A stretch of 30,138 bases of DNA from an uncultured Sutterella sp. (GTDB lineage: Bacteria; Pseudomonadota; Gammaproteobacteria; Burkholderiales; Burkholderiaceae_F), in the NCBI GenBank assembly GCA_900552915.1, contig USBS01000010.1, forward strand, positions 1 through 30,138. Direction: 5' to 3'. The notes beneath the pieces were generated by a model. It did not search any database and was not told the origin of the DNA. It saw nothing but the letters and a program-made list of their open reading frames with translations. Of the stretch, positions 1 to 7,832 are shown in pieces. The translations under genes and the position numbers were made by a program. How positions within the stretch are numbered: the first letter of the stretch is position 1; the number at the start of each line of letters is the position of its first letter.

Positions 1-69
1 GCTGACGATGTCAGAATCCTCACTTATGGAGTGTCAGAATAGCGTTGCGCTAACACGATCTTCCCGCTC

Positions 70-100
70 TTGCAAAAAACAGCCTGGCACGGGCTAAAAT
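70..100 (+). promoter_or_regulatory. Possible sigma70 promoter for the first regulator gene
   Basis: TTGCAA at 70-75 and TAAAAT at 95-100 resemble -35 and -10 boxes, but the 19-bp spacer is longer than the usual 17. They lie upstream of the Crp-like gene with no other gene in the first 168 bases. Weak evidence. Confidence 0.25.
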
Positions 101-213
101 GGCCGAAGAGGGGAAACTTAACCAAGCTGAGATTACGGGGCGTATGAGATCGTTTTCACGCGTCCTTTTTGTTCTCGGCGCGTAACAGACAAGAAAGAAA
201 ATTACCCGCCACT

Positions 214-1053
214 ATGCGTCCTCCTTCCTCCAATTGGCTCAAAGAAATTGAAGTTTTTAGGAACCGCGACTCAGATGACTCCTACAACATTCCGATCTAT
301 CCCTGGCTTGCCCCTCCTCTTCACCCCAAGCTGCGATCACTGATTGAGCGCTGGGGCGTGGAGCGCGAAGTCGCGGCCAACGAACCCGTACTTGGTCACA
401 TCAGCGACTGCGTCGATAAATTGGTTTTAGTCAAATCCGGCGTTACTGCACGCAATTTCGGATCGGTTTATGCACTACGGCGCCCCTCCGTGGCTTTTTC
501 CGTGCCCGGACGCTTGGCCTGCGGCAATCTGAACTTCTTTTCACATCGTCCGTGCATTGGAAGTTATTACGCACTGGTACCAAGCGTAGTCATCAGCATT
601 CCGCAGTCGCTGCTATTCAAAGTCTGCGAACAGGATCCCAAAATGCTGATGCTGTGCGCAACCGAATTTGAACTTATCAACTTGTCGGATCGACTCGGTT
701 TCGGCGCACATTCTCGGTTGGGAGTCGAGGATCGTCTGTTGGCATATTTTCTTACTTGGTCGGTTGCCTTCGGACGAGAAGAAATCATTGACGGAGAATC
801 GTGGGTTACGTTTCCGACACCGCTGCGCGGAACCGCACTCCAAAGCGTGGTGAGCTGCTCGTCCGCGGCGCTGGAGCGAGCCCTTGGAAATTTAAAGCAG
901 GACGGTCACTACGTAACCGAGAATGAGTTCGCGCGTATCCGCCTTAGCGTGTTGGAACCCATACACAAATGGATTCGAAACAACGAGGAAAAATCAAGCG
1001 TCTTGCATCGAGATCGGCTGCAGAACATCTTAAGTTCCACGCAGCCGCAATAA
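214..1053 (+). CDS. Crp/Fnr-like transcriptional regulator (divergent)
   Basis: Probable DNA-binding regulator of about 279 aa with the overall plan of the Crp/Fnr family. The N-terminal half is a poorly conserved cyclic-nucleotide-type beta domain. A dimerisation-helix stretch containing RLGVEDRLLAYFL lies at about residues 168-180, and a winged-helix segment at about 201-231 contains TALQSVVSCSSAALERALG, which fits the family's recognition-helix region. I see no cysteine cluster of the FNR type and no clear cAMP pocket, so the signal is unknown. I chose ATG 214; the frame stays open to a TTG at 169, and neither start has a good ribosome binding site. It converges on the porin at 1132-2301 across a shared terminator. 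A second regulator of similar plan lies at 28002-28772. Family assignment is by pattern only. Confidence 0.65.
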   Translation: MRPPSSNWLKEIEVFRNRDSDDSYNIPIYPWLAPPLHPKLRSLIERWGVEREVAANEPVLGHISDCVDKLVLVKSGVTARNFGSVYALRRPSVAFSVPGRLACGNLNFFSHRPCIGSYYALVPSVVISIPQSLLFKVCEQDPKMLMLCATEFELINLSDRLGFGAHSRLGVEDRLLAYFLTWSVAFGREEIIDGESWVTFPTPLRGTALQSVVSCSSAALERALGNLKQDGHYVTENEFARIRLSVLEPIHKWIRNNEEKSSVLHRDRLQNILSSTQPQ

Positions 1054-1070
1054 ATCCCCGCAATGAAAAA

Positions 1071-1108
1071 AAGAAGCCGCGTCCCCATTTTACGGCCCGC
1101 GGCTTCTT
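1071..1108. terminator. Bidirectional terminator between regulator and porin
   Basis: A perfect 11-bp stem pairs 1071-1081 with 1098-1108 around a 16-nt loop. A T-run follows on the plus strand and an A-run precedes it, so it can terminate both convergent genes. Confidence 0.85.
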
Positions 1109-1131
1109 TTTACGTCTGAAATTGACGTCAA

Positions 1132-2301
1132 TCAGAATTTGTGATTCATGCCCAAAAACAGGGTATGGTTGCCCAACCCGCTTTCAGCCTTGGCAATATC
1201 CGGAGGTAGCGTGGAGCTTCCGCCGCCGGCCAGTGCAAAGCTGGCGTTTTCCTGGTTGTAAACACCGAAAGCGCCGGCGTATACAAATGTCTTTTTACTG
1301 AGCGGGTAGTCGTAGCGCACACCCCAGCTCACGCCATCTGCATGATCAATGGAAGTGTTGTGCAGATAGCCTCCCGTGACAATGAATTTACCGGCGTAAA
1401 CGGGCATTGAGACGCCAAGAGCGCCAGCCCAAAGGTTCGGCGCCATCTCGTCCTTAGATTCGCGGAAAACAAAATTCATGTGAAGTTTGGCCGGCCCAAA
1501 GTCGTAAGCGGCCGAAAGCGAACCAAACCAGACATTTTCAAATTCGTGCTGAGCTACCCCATCGACTTGAATCACCGGGTTGTCCCACAAGGCCAGACTG
1601 GCATTGCCGGTGAATGCGCCGTTTACATACCGTGCGGCAACGTTGTAGAAATTGCCGCGACTATTTGATCGAATCAGTTCGTCGCTGACTTTCGCATCGT
1701 GATAGCTCTGTTCACCGAACGCAGCCATGAATGTCGCGGTAAAGCCGGAAAAATTCGGAGTCGAATAAACAATCGAGTTGTCCATGCGGGTTGTGGCCAG
1801 ACGAGGTCCTGTCGTGCCTGTCTCCGGATTGATCAACCCAATGCCGTTGGTAGAGGCATAAGCCGGGATGCCGAACGCCCCGATGGCACTGCCAAGACTC
1901 TGCCCGGCCGCTTCATTCATGGGAAGCGACAAGAAGTGCGGCGTGTATTGACGACCGAAGCTGATGGAACCGAAGTCCCCGCGAATCCCCACGGCAGTTT
2001 CCCGCTCAAAAATGTAGCTGCTGTTGCCGGAACTCACCCCCTCATCGGTGAGCACCCCCATTTCAAGGCGGATAAAAGCCTCCGTAGAAGCATTGATTTT
2101 CTCCGCTGCGGCAAATGTCACACGGCTTCCGCCTCCGGCACCGCCCGAGCCCATGCGAACAGTCGTTTCGTTGCCTGCGGTGTAAGACTCAATGTAGGTG
2201 TCAATCTGCCCGCTGATTTGCACATTCGCAGCCATTGCTGCCGCTGCACTAAAAAGACCTGCTCCAATCAGGCTGGTTTTCGTCAAAAGTCGATTTGCCA
2301 C
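1132..2301 (-). CDS. Gram-negative porin (Omp32-like, porin_4 family)
   Basis: Outer-membrane trimeric porin of 389 aa that would admit small hydrophilic solutes. The first 24 residues are a Sec signal peptide ending AAAMA before mature ANVQISGQIDTYIES, the usual first beta strand of beta-proteobacterial porins. The protein ends in phenylalanine (GMNHKF), the signal read by the BAM complex. Length fits the family (about 350-400 aa). Between are alternating beta strands and glycine-rich loops, with RQYTPHF in the position of the constriction loop. The start is a GTG at 2301 with AAAGGAAAC just upstream as ribosome binding site. It is transcribed alone, towards the regulator at 214-1053. The 666-base gap upstream leaves room for long regulation. 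It is clearly a separate paralogue from the porin at 4032-5239. Confidence 0.93.
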   Translation of the reverse strand: MANRLLTKTSLIGAGLFSAAAAMAANVQISGQIDTYIESYTAGNETTVRMGSGGAGGGSRVTFAAAEKINASTEAFIRLEMGVLTDEGVSSGNSSYIFERETAVGIRGDFGSISFGRQYTPHFLSLPMNEAAGQSLGSAIGAFGIPAYASTNGIGLINPETGTTGPRLATTRMDNSIVYSTPNFSGFTATFMAAFGEQSYHDAKVSDELIRSNSRGNFYNVAARYVNGAFTGNASLALWDNPVIQVDGVAQHEFENVWFGSLSAAYDFGPAKLHMNFVFRESKDEMAPNLWAGALGVSMPVYAGKFIVTGGYLHNTSIDHADGVSWGVRYDYPLSKKTFVYAGAFGVYNQENASFALAGGGSSTLPPDIAKAESGLGNHTLFLGMNHKF

Positions 2302-2967
2302 GAAGTTTCCTTTGCTTATTGATTGTTCTAAAAACTGCTAGCTCGCCAATCTATCAGCGTCAGCTCGCCGCAACAGACTGCAATTTCTTCGATTGATTAG
2401 ATGTGTTCCACGTTTTACCCAAGCGCTCGATCTCGTGCGACAGAAATCACTCCAAAACTGCTTTTTGTCGTCAGTTTTGACAGTGCCGCGTTCCGTTATT
2501 CACGTCTTTTCCCAAACGATTCAAATTTCCGTTCTTTGCCAGAAATTTCCCAAATCAGTGTTGTAAAAAAGCAAAAGTCGATCCGAGCAAGACACCTGAA
2601 GAGCTTTGTTCTTGAAGACTTTTTTCAACAAAACCCTCAATAACCACCTAACGCGAGCGTGCATTGTACTAGGTATTTACCCTCTTTAGTAACACCCCTA
2701 CTTTTGCGTCATAGAACATTACTCCGACCCTCACTCGCATATACGCACTTCTACTCCCTTCTACTTAGGTCGAAGAGACGGCTCCAAAGTGACACGATGA
2801 GTGTCGAGAGAAACATTTCACGCTGAAAAGTCCGGAACGCAACGTTTCGGATTCGGGAGCAATCCCAATCCCGAATGTACAGCGAAGAAAACTCTCATAG
2901 GACAGCAAAAAAAGGGAAAAACTTTGCCCTTTCATCGGCTGTCTGCAAAAGTCTGAAGGAGAAACTT
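2302..2967. promoter_or_regulatory. Long divergent intergenic region with leader hairpins
   Basis: No supported gene; an 80-codon frame at 2401-2643 has no ribosome binding site and no protein-like pattern. The half next to the DUF169 gene carries two RNA-type structures. One is an 8-bp stem (2851-2858 with 2869-2876) that competes with a shorter hairpin, GGGA 2855-2858 with TCCC 2863-2866 around GCAA. The second is an outer stem 2901-2906 with 2938-2943 enclosing AAAGGG 2911-2916 with CCCTTT 2927-2932. It ends about 10 bases before the ribosome binding site AAGGAG (2956-2961). These could control translation of the downstream gene. Confidence 0.45.
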
Positions 2968-3956
2968 ATGACTATTTCGAACATCACCGAAGCACCTGTG
3001 GAATTCACGCTCGCAACCTGTTTAAGAGTGCTGCCGCCGGCGCAGCCGCGATGGCTACCGCGGGTATCTCGGTCGCTCAGGCCGCCCCCAAGAAGGAAGG
3101 CACCTATGCCAACAACGGCGCCCCGGAAGCCCTGCGCATTCGCAACGACCGCATCTCTGACGAAAACAAGAAGACCCTCATGGCTCTTCCCTGCAAGTAC
3201 GTTCCCGTTGCAGTGAAGTTCTATGCCGTCAAGCCGGAAAACTTCGGCCTGAAGTACAAGCACACCGACAAGCGCATGTCGTTGTGCCAGTTCGTGAGCT
3301 ACGCCCAGAAGACGCACTCTTCCTTCTACATTGACAAGACCAATGAAGACTGCATGGGCCGTACGGTTCTCGGCATGGTTCAGGAACCGCCGCTTGGCGC
3401 TTCCGGTCAGGCCGGCTTTGACTTCGGCGTGTTCCGTAATCAGGACGCCAACTCCCGTCTGTACTACAACATCCCGGTCGCCATCCGCGACACGATCAAC
3501 TATGTGATCTTCTCGCCGATCGATCAGTGCGAATTCAACCCCGACGTCGTCGTCTTCGTCGGCGATTCCGATATGGCTGACATCGTCATGCGCGCCACGA
3601 GCTACATCTCGGGCGACCTGTGGGAAAGCAAGAGCTCGAGCGTTCTGTCCTGCGCATGGACCTACATGTACACGTGGCTCTCCGGCAAGGTCAACCACTG
3701 CCAGACCGGCATGCACCATGGCATGGGCCGTCGTAAGGTTTATCCGAAGGGTCTGCACATCGTTTCCGTTCCCTATCAGAAGCTCGACGAGGTCTGCCTC
3801 GCCCTGCGTCAGATGGATTGGCAGCTGATCAGCTTCCGTCCGAACGATAAGGACCAGGACGAACTGCGCCGTCGTATGCGCAATTGGAATGCACTGGCCA
3901 AGCAGATCAACGAGAAGTACAGCTTCGCTCTGCCTGAAAACAAGATCCAGAAGTAA
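2968..3956 (+). CDS. DUF169 family protein with frameshifted Tat signal
   Basis: DUF169 (COG2043) protein of unknown function. The conserved core begins LPCKYVPVAVKFYAV and continues through MSLCQFVSYAQ and EDCMGRTVLGMVQEP, the family's Cys- and Gly-containing blocks. At least seven cysteines are spread through the chain. Translation probably begins at ATG 2968, behind AAGGAG. That frame reads MTISNITEAPVEFT and then leaves the gene's frame. Adding one G between 3010 and 3011 gives T-R-R-N-L-F-K followed by an Ala/Gly-rich segment ending AQAAPKK, a textbook twin-arginine signal of a 329-aa protein. As written, only a shorter product from about ATG 3051 lacking the signal could be made. The export of a Cys-rich protein by Tat suggests a cofactor inserted in the cytoplasm; that is inference. 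Followed by a terminator and a porin. Confidence 0.8.
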
Positions 3957-3971
3957 TCCTCTTCTGTAGGT

Positions 3972-4001
3972 AAGACAGCTCCTGCAAAAGGGAGCTGTCT
4001 T
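3972..4001 (+). terminator. Terminator after DUF169 gene
   Basis: A perfect 11-bp stem pairs 3972-3982 with 3991-4001 around an 8-nt loop. The T-tail is short (CTTTAT), so it may be leaky and allow read-through into the porin 30 bases on. Confidence 0.65.
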
Positions 4002-4031
4002 TATCGGTACAAGACCATTCGGAGATCACAA

Positions 4032-5239
4032 ATGAAAAAACATTGATCGCGTTGGGCATTCTTGCAGCCTTGCCCTCTTTGGCATGCAGCGCCGAAGTCT
4101 CGATCTACGGTAAAGTTGACGTCGGTCTGGCATTTACGAACATTGACCCGGGCATTGATGGAGTGGACTCCAAGTCCAACCTCAGTATGCAAAGCGGTCA
4201 GACCGCCGGCAGCCGCGTCGGCATGACCGGTTTTGAAGAACTCGGCAACGGCAACAAGGTTGGCTTCATTCTTGAAACCGGTTTCAATGTTGACGACGGT
4301 TCTTTGGGGCAAGGTGGAAGAATTTTCGGTCGTCAGGCGTTGCTCTTTATTGATGGAGCATATGGCAACATCAAGTTCGGCAAAATGGGCGCTTTAACGT
4401 CAGGCTTCCCGTCCACAGGTCTCTTCGGCGGCAACATGTCTCCGTTCGCCGTGGGGTTGGGTGAAGTTCCAGGACATCGTTATCTGTACAGCACCGAAGA
4501 CGCCTGGCCGTTGGATAACACCATTACGTACGCCTCTCCGAAGTGGGCAGGCTGGCAGGTCATGTTGCAGTACTCCATGGGAACGGACACCAGAGTCAAA
4601 GGTGCTGTTGAAAATGAGTCCTCTATCGATCGCTTCATGGCTGCAGGCGTCCACTTCGACAATAAACAAACTGAGTTTAACTTCGTCGTCGACAGCACAA
4701 ATTTCCGCTCTTACGGCTCCGGTGACGCATATGAAGACACACGAGGAGACCCTGACGACAGTTTGCGCTTTACAGTGGGCGTACGTCATGATCTTGGCTT
4801 CATGAAGCTCTATGCCGGCGGCCAGTACTTTAAAGATGCCCGCAACTTCGTGCAAGATCCTGGTCAGTTCTACATTGGTATCGGCAGACATGGCGATCCT
4901 CACAAGACTGGAGCAACTCCCTTCTTGGATACTCACAACGCTAAGGATGGTTTTGGCTTGAATCTTGGTATCGACTATCCGGCTCTTGGCGGCACATGGA
5001 AAGCTCAGGTGGGCTATATGGATGCTGAATTTTCATCCAATAGCAATCTGAAAATGAAGCGTTGGTTCGTGTCCGCTGGTTACTGGTACGACTTCAGCAA
5101 GCGCACAACGCTCTATTCCGGCATCGGCTTCATGCAGGACAAGCTAGAAGGAACCGATGGCACCGATAAACACAACTACGACCAGTTTGATGATGCCAAC
5201 GTCATCACTGCTAGCTTGGGTCTTGTGCACAACTTCTAA
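4032..5239 (+). CDS. Gram-negative porin with start-codon frameshift
   Basis: Second Omp32-type porin, about 402 aa if repaired. Mature sequence begins AEVSIYGKVDVGLAFTN, then SRVGMTGFEELGNGNKVGFILE, the standard second and third strands, and ends LGLVHNF with the terminal Phe. The natural start is ATG 4032, after GGAG (4021-4024). The following A-run has six A (4035-4040), which gives atg-aaa-aaa-cat-tga, a stop at codon five. With seven A the reading is MKKTLIALGILAALPSLACSA, a normal signal peptide. The frame as given is open only from TTG 4043, which would lack the positively charged n-region. Either an assembly error in a homopolymer, or slipped-strand switching. It lies 75 bases after the DUF169 gene in the same orientation and may be co-expressed with it. 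Confidence 0.9.
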
Positions 5240-5297
5240 ACCGGTGTGGAAAGCGGCAGAGGTTTTTTGTTCCCCTCTAAACCACTGAGCGCGCCCT

Positions 5298-5327
5298 GAA
5301 TGAGAGGGCCGCAAGGCTCTCTCATTC
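5298..5327 (+). terminator. Hairpin terminator after second porin
   Basis: A 13-bp stem (one G.T pair) joins 5298-5310 with 5315-5327 around a GCAA tetraloop. The T-tract after it is poor (CTTACC), but the position, 58 bases after the porin stop, fits termination. Confidence 0.6.
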
Positions 5328-5452
5328 TTACCGACCGCCGCTTTTGTATGATGAAAGGGATAGCATCGACTCTGCCGTTGCTTTGAATGCTCGCCCGGGT
5401 CTTGCATGACCCGGTGCGATCCGATAAATCACCGAAATGAAAGGCCAGCAAT

Positions 5453-6088
5453 ATGTCTGAAACTGAACTTCCCGCCGAAGAAACCGCAGCTCCGCAGGCC
5501 AAGCCTTATGACTACAAGGACTTGACGCAGGATGCACCGCTCACGATCGATCCCAAGGAAAATGACTACACGGAAGTAGCCGACAAGCTTGACCCCGTGT
5601 ACAGCCTCAAATTCACCGAACCCGATCTGATGCTCGTCTGCAATGCGCTTGCAGGACAGATTTCCGGCAGTTGGCAGTTCTCCCCAAAAGACACCATTGA
5701 CGATGACATCCGCAGTTCCTATCAGGTTCTGCAGTTTTTAAAAGCTCTCAATGCCCGCCTTCCTGAAGACAAACGCATGGGCTGCATCGTAGAGTCGCTT
5801 CTGCCCTTTACCGGCGGCGACATTTACATAGATGCCGCCTATCGTCTGCAGACCAAGGAAATGGGAGCCGTCATCACCATTGCCGGCTTTGATTTCAATA
5901 CCGGAAACGTGTGCTTCCGGCTTTTTGATCCGGTCAAGTATCCGAACGCAAAATCGATACGCGACTGCTTGGGCGACAAGGTTCCCTTGTCAGCCATAGA
6001 AGGCATTGAAGAAGTTTCCTCTCTTACAGAGAAAGAAAAAGAAGCGTTTGCACTGGGCATTCGCAACGCGTGGGAAAACTTCTATTAA
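5453..6088 (+). CDS. Hypothetical protein, 211 aa
   Basis: I do not recognise this protein. It is soluble and acidic, with no signal peptide or membrane segment. The first 40 residues are rich in Glu, Pro and Ala and probably disordered. The rest has the rhythm of a compact alpha/beta domain, with segments such as PDLMLVCNALAGQISGSW, MGCIVESLLPFTGGDIYID and GAVITIAGFDFNTGNVCFR, then a charged C-terminal helix ending AFALGIRNAWENFY. A ribosome binding site GAAAGG sits about 9 bases before ATG 5453. It stands alone between the porin terminator and the flavoprotein leader, all on the plus strand. A role with the nearby respiratory genes is only a guess from position. After its stop a weak stem (6089-6094 with 6113-6118, inner pairs between) may terminate it. 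Confidence 0.8.
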   Translation: MSETELPAEETAAPQAKPYDYKDLTQDAPLTIDPKENDYTEVADKLDPVYSLKFTEPDLMLVCNALAGQISGSWQFSPKDTIDDDIRSSYQVLQFLKALNARLPEDKRMGCIVESLLPFTGGDIYIDAAYRLQTKEMGAVITIAGFDFNTGNVCFRLFDPVKYPNAKSIRDCLGDKVPLSAIEGIEEVSSLTEKEKEAFALGIRNAWENFY

Positions 6089-6142
6089 AACAAGAGTCGG
6101 GTTTCCGATTTACTTGTTGTTGGTTCTGTTTGTGTGAGGACG

Positions 6143-6201
6143 ACCTTTAACGGGCAAACCTTTAACAAACTGGAAATTTCCCTTTCCCATGTAGGGAAAG
6201 G
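6143..6201 (+). promoter_or_regulatory. Leader of flavoprotein gene: direct repeats and hairpin
   Basis: The 183 bases between 6089 and 6271 hold an exact direct repeat ACCTTTAAC at 6143-6151 and 6158-6166 (start-to-start 15), which could be a tandem operator. An 8-bp hairpin follows, CCTTTCCC 6181-6188 with GGGAAAGG 6194-6201. The ribosome binding site GGAG (6262-6265) precedes ATG 6272. Confidence 0.35.
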
Positions 6202-6271
6202 CTCTTTCGAATCCGCCGACGGTAACAAACCTTCCGATCGGATCCGATGCAAAAAAAATATGGAGATAAAG

Positions 6272-6325
6272 ATGAGCTCTACTCTTTCTCGACGTAGTTT
6301 TCTCGGCTCATTGGCTGCCGCAAGC
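6272..6325 (+). pseudogene. Tat signal fragment of the flavoprotein gene
   Basis: ATG 6272, behind GGAG at 6262-6265, encodes MSSTLSRRSFLGSLAAAS. This is the n-region and twin-arginine motif (SRRSFLGS) of a Tat signal peptide, as expected at the start of a periplasmic flavoprotein. After about codon 18 the homology stops, the sequence changes to unrelated DNA, and the frame closes at 6457. The rest of the gene resumes near 6515. The segment lost would hold the remainder of the signal and the Gly-rich dinucleotide-binding motif of the FAD domain. Confidence 0.75.
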
Positions 6326-6420
6326 CCGGCACCGGCAGCAGCTGCCGCGATCTGCTGCGGCAGGGTGCGGGTACAGTCGGCCTTTCCGGCTGCGGGGTTC
6401 AGAAGAAACAGCGTGTGCAT
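6326..6420 (-). CDS. 5' fragment of a DagK/YegS-like lipid kinase gene
   Basis: On the minus strand ATG 6420 opens MHTLFLLNPAAGKADC and continues TRTLPQQIAAAAAGAG before the junction. A hydrophobic strand followed by NPAAGK is the N-terminal signature of diacylglycerol kinase/YegS-type lipid kinases, which are about 300 aa; only the first ~32 residues are here. The ribosome binding site GGGAGG (complement of 6427-6432) is six bases before the ATG and very strong, as in Firmicutes. After the junction the frame runs on into flavoprotein leader sequence and is meaningless. Probable donor is a high-GC gut Clostridia, judged from style only. Confidence 0.6.
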
Positions 6421-6453
6421 CGGGGTCCTCCCTGTTGTAACTCTATTTCCTCT

Positions 6454-6482
6454 ATAATAGTCGAAAACCGCACCGGTTGCAA
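6454..6482 (-). promoter_or_regulatory. Sigma70-type promoter of the lipid-kinase fragment
   Basis: On the minus strand TTGCAA (6477-6482) and TATTAT (6454-6459) are separated by exactly 17 bases, pointing at the lipid-kinase start at 6420. It is part of the foreign block. Confidence 0.55.
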
Positions 6483-6514
6483 GCAAAAAACGGTATTTTG
6501 CTGTTTTATTACAG

Positions 6515-7819
6515 GGTAACCGTTTCATCCTCCCGCAAAACGATGCTGCCATCGGCGGCGCAGTGGCAGCTGCCGGCACCGATATGCAGAAGGCAGCCGG
6601 CATCAAGGACAACCCCGATCTTCTCTTTGCCGACATCGTCAAGGCCGGCGGCGGCCTGGCTCACCCGGATCTGGCCCGCCACATCGCCGATAGTTCTGTG
6701 GAAAACTATCACTGGCTCAAGAAGGTCGGCGTGCAGTTCAAGGCCGTGACTTTCCACGGCGGCCACTCCGTGCCGCGCAGCCACGCCGTGCACAACAATT
6801 CCGGTTCCGGCTTCATCATCCCGATGTACAAGAAGTGCCAGGAATACGGCATTCCCGTGCAACTTCGCACGATCGTTGACGAACTGGTCGTTGATCCCGA
6901 AACCGGTGCCGTTTTGGGCGTGAAGGCTCGCCGTAACTATCGTTTCGGTCGTGAAAAGTCCGGTCAGGTTTACTACATCCGTGCCACGAAGGGCGTGTTG
7001 CTTGCCGCCGGCGGCTTCAGCCAGAATGTCCAAATGCGTATGGAACATGATCCGCGCTTGAACGAAAAATTCGGATCCACCAACCATCCGGGCGCAACGG
7101 GCGAAGCTCTGCAGGCCGCACAGATGATCGGCGCCAACACCATTCAGATGGACTGGATCCAGCTCGGTCCGTGGACCAGCCCCGATGAAAACGGCTTCGG
7201 ACTGGCACCGCTCTTTGTTGAACCCGCCGTCGGCTACGGTCTGATGATCGACCCGGCAACCGGCAAGCGCTTCATTCAGGAAACGGGCAACCGCAAGGTT
7301 CGCGCCGACGCCATCGTTGCCATCGGCCATCCGACGTTGATCTATGTCAGCGAAAAGAACGCTCAGAACAAGATCATCGGCAAGAATATGACACCCGAGC
7401 TCTTCGAACGTGCGGTAAAGAACGGCGTTGTGAAGAAAGTCGCCAATCTGAAGGAACTCGCCGACACCTATAAGGTTCCGTACGAAGAACTCAAGAAGAC
7501 CAATGAGAAGTTCGACAGCTACATTAAGGCTCAGAAGGACCCCGACTTCAATTGCATGATGTTTAAGGATGCCGTTCCCAACGGCGACGGTCCGTACTAT
7601 GTCTGCCGTCTGTGGCCGCGCGTCCACCACTGCATGGGCGGCCTTGTGATCAATAACAAGGCACAGGTCGAAAATGCTCGCGGCAAGGTCATTCCGGGCC
7701 TCTATGCTGCCGGCGAAATCACGGGCGGCGTGCACGGCATGGTCCGTCTGGGCACTGTTGCCGTGGCCGACTGCATCATCTTCGGTCGTACAGCAGCTCG
7801 CACTGCAGCCGGCAAGTAA
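6515..7819 (+). CDS. Fumarate-reductase-like flavoprotein, N-terminus missing
   Basis: Flavoprotein subunit of the FrdA/flavocytochrome c family, a periplasmic reductase of an organic acceptor. About 434 codons remain, beginning GNRFILPQNDAAIGG, where family members have the GGN after the first FAD strand. The GxGxxG nucleotide-binding loop is gone, replaced by foreign DNA at 6326-6514; GTG 6563 is the first usable start here but not the natural one. Retained: STNHPGATGEALQAAQ, the catalytic-domain arginine in ETGNRKVRADAI, the histidine in RVHHCMGGLVI, and the final FAD/substrate segment AAGEITGGVHGMVRLG with its Arg. The usual substrate histidine (HPT after IQL) is replaced: here IQLGPW. 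That argues for an acceptor other than fumarate. The tetraheme cytochrome at 7943-8287 is its likely electron donor. Confidence 0.9.
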   Translation, partial: GNRFILPQNDAAIGGAVAAAGTDMQKAAGIKDNPDLLFADIVKAGGGLAHPDLARHIADSSVENYHWLKKVGVQFKAVTFHGGHSVPRSHAVHNNSGSGFIIPMYKKCQEYGIPVQLRTIVDELVVDPETGAVLGVKARRNYRFGREKSGQVYYIRATKGVLLAAGGFSQNVQMRMEHDPRLNEKFGSTNHPGATGEALQAAQMIGANTIQMDWIQLGPWTSPDENGFGLAPLFVEPAVGYGLMIDPATGKRFIQETGNRKVRADAIVAIGHPTLIYVSEKNAQNKIIGKNMTPELFERAVKNGVVKKVANLKELADTYKVPYEELKKTNEKFDSYIKAQKDPDFNCMMFKDAVPNGDGPYYVCRLWPRVHHCMGGLVINNKAQVENARGKVIPGLYAAGEITGGVHGMVRLGTVAVADCIIFGRTAARTAAGK

Positions 7820-7832
7820 CCGGTTGCAAACG

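Larger units (their letters stand above)
6326..6514. other. Foreign DNA block inside the flavoprotein gene
   Basis: About 190 bases that do not belong to the flavoprotein. Read on the minus strand they form the promoter, ribosome binding site and first ~32 codons of a lipid-kinase gene. The left edge shares GCTGCCGCAAGC (6314-6325) between both reading possibilities, so the junction is exact only to about 12 bases. The right edge is near 6514, where GGNRFILPQND-type flavoprotein sequence resumes. Substitution, not simple insertion: a similar length of flavoprotein coding sequence is missing. Confidence 0.7.

Noticed and set aside
9..40. Repeat TGTCAGAAT at 9-17 and 32-40
   Set aside because: Only nine bases and two copies at the window edge; may be chance or belong to a feature outside the window.
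2401..2643. 80-codon open frame in the long intergenic region
   Set aside because: No ribosome site, Ser/Phe-rich sequence with no pattern, position between divergent genes.
6509..7735. 408-codon open frame on the minus strand
   Set aside because: Antisense to the flavoprotein and crossing the foreign block; no recognisable protein.
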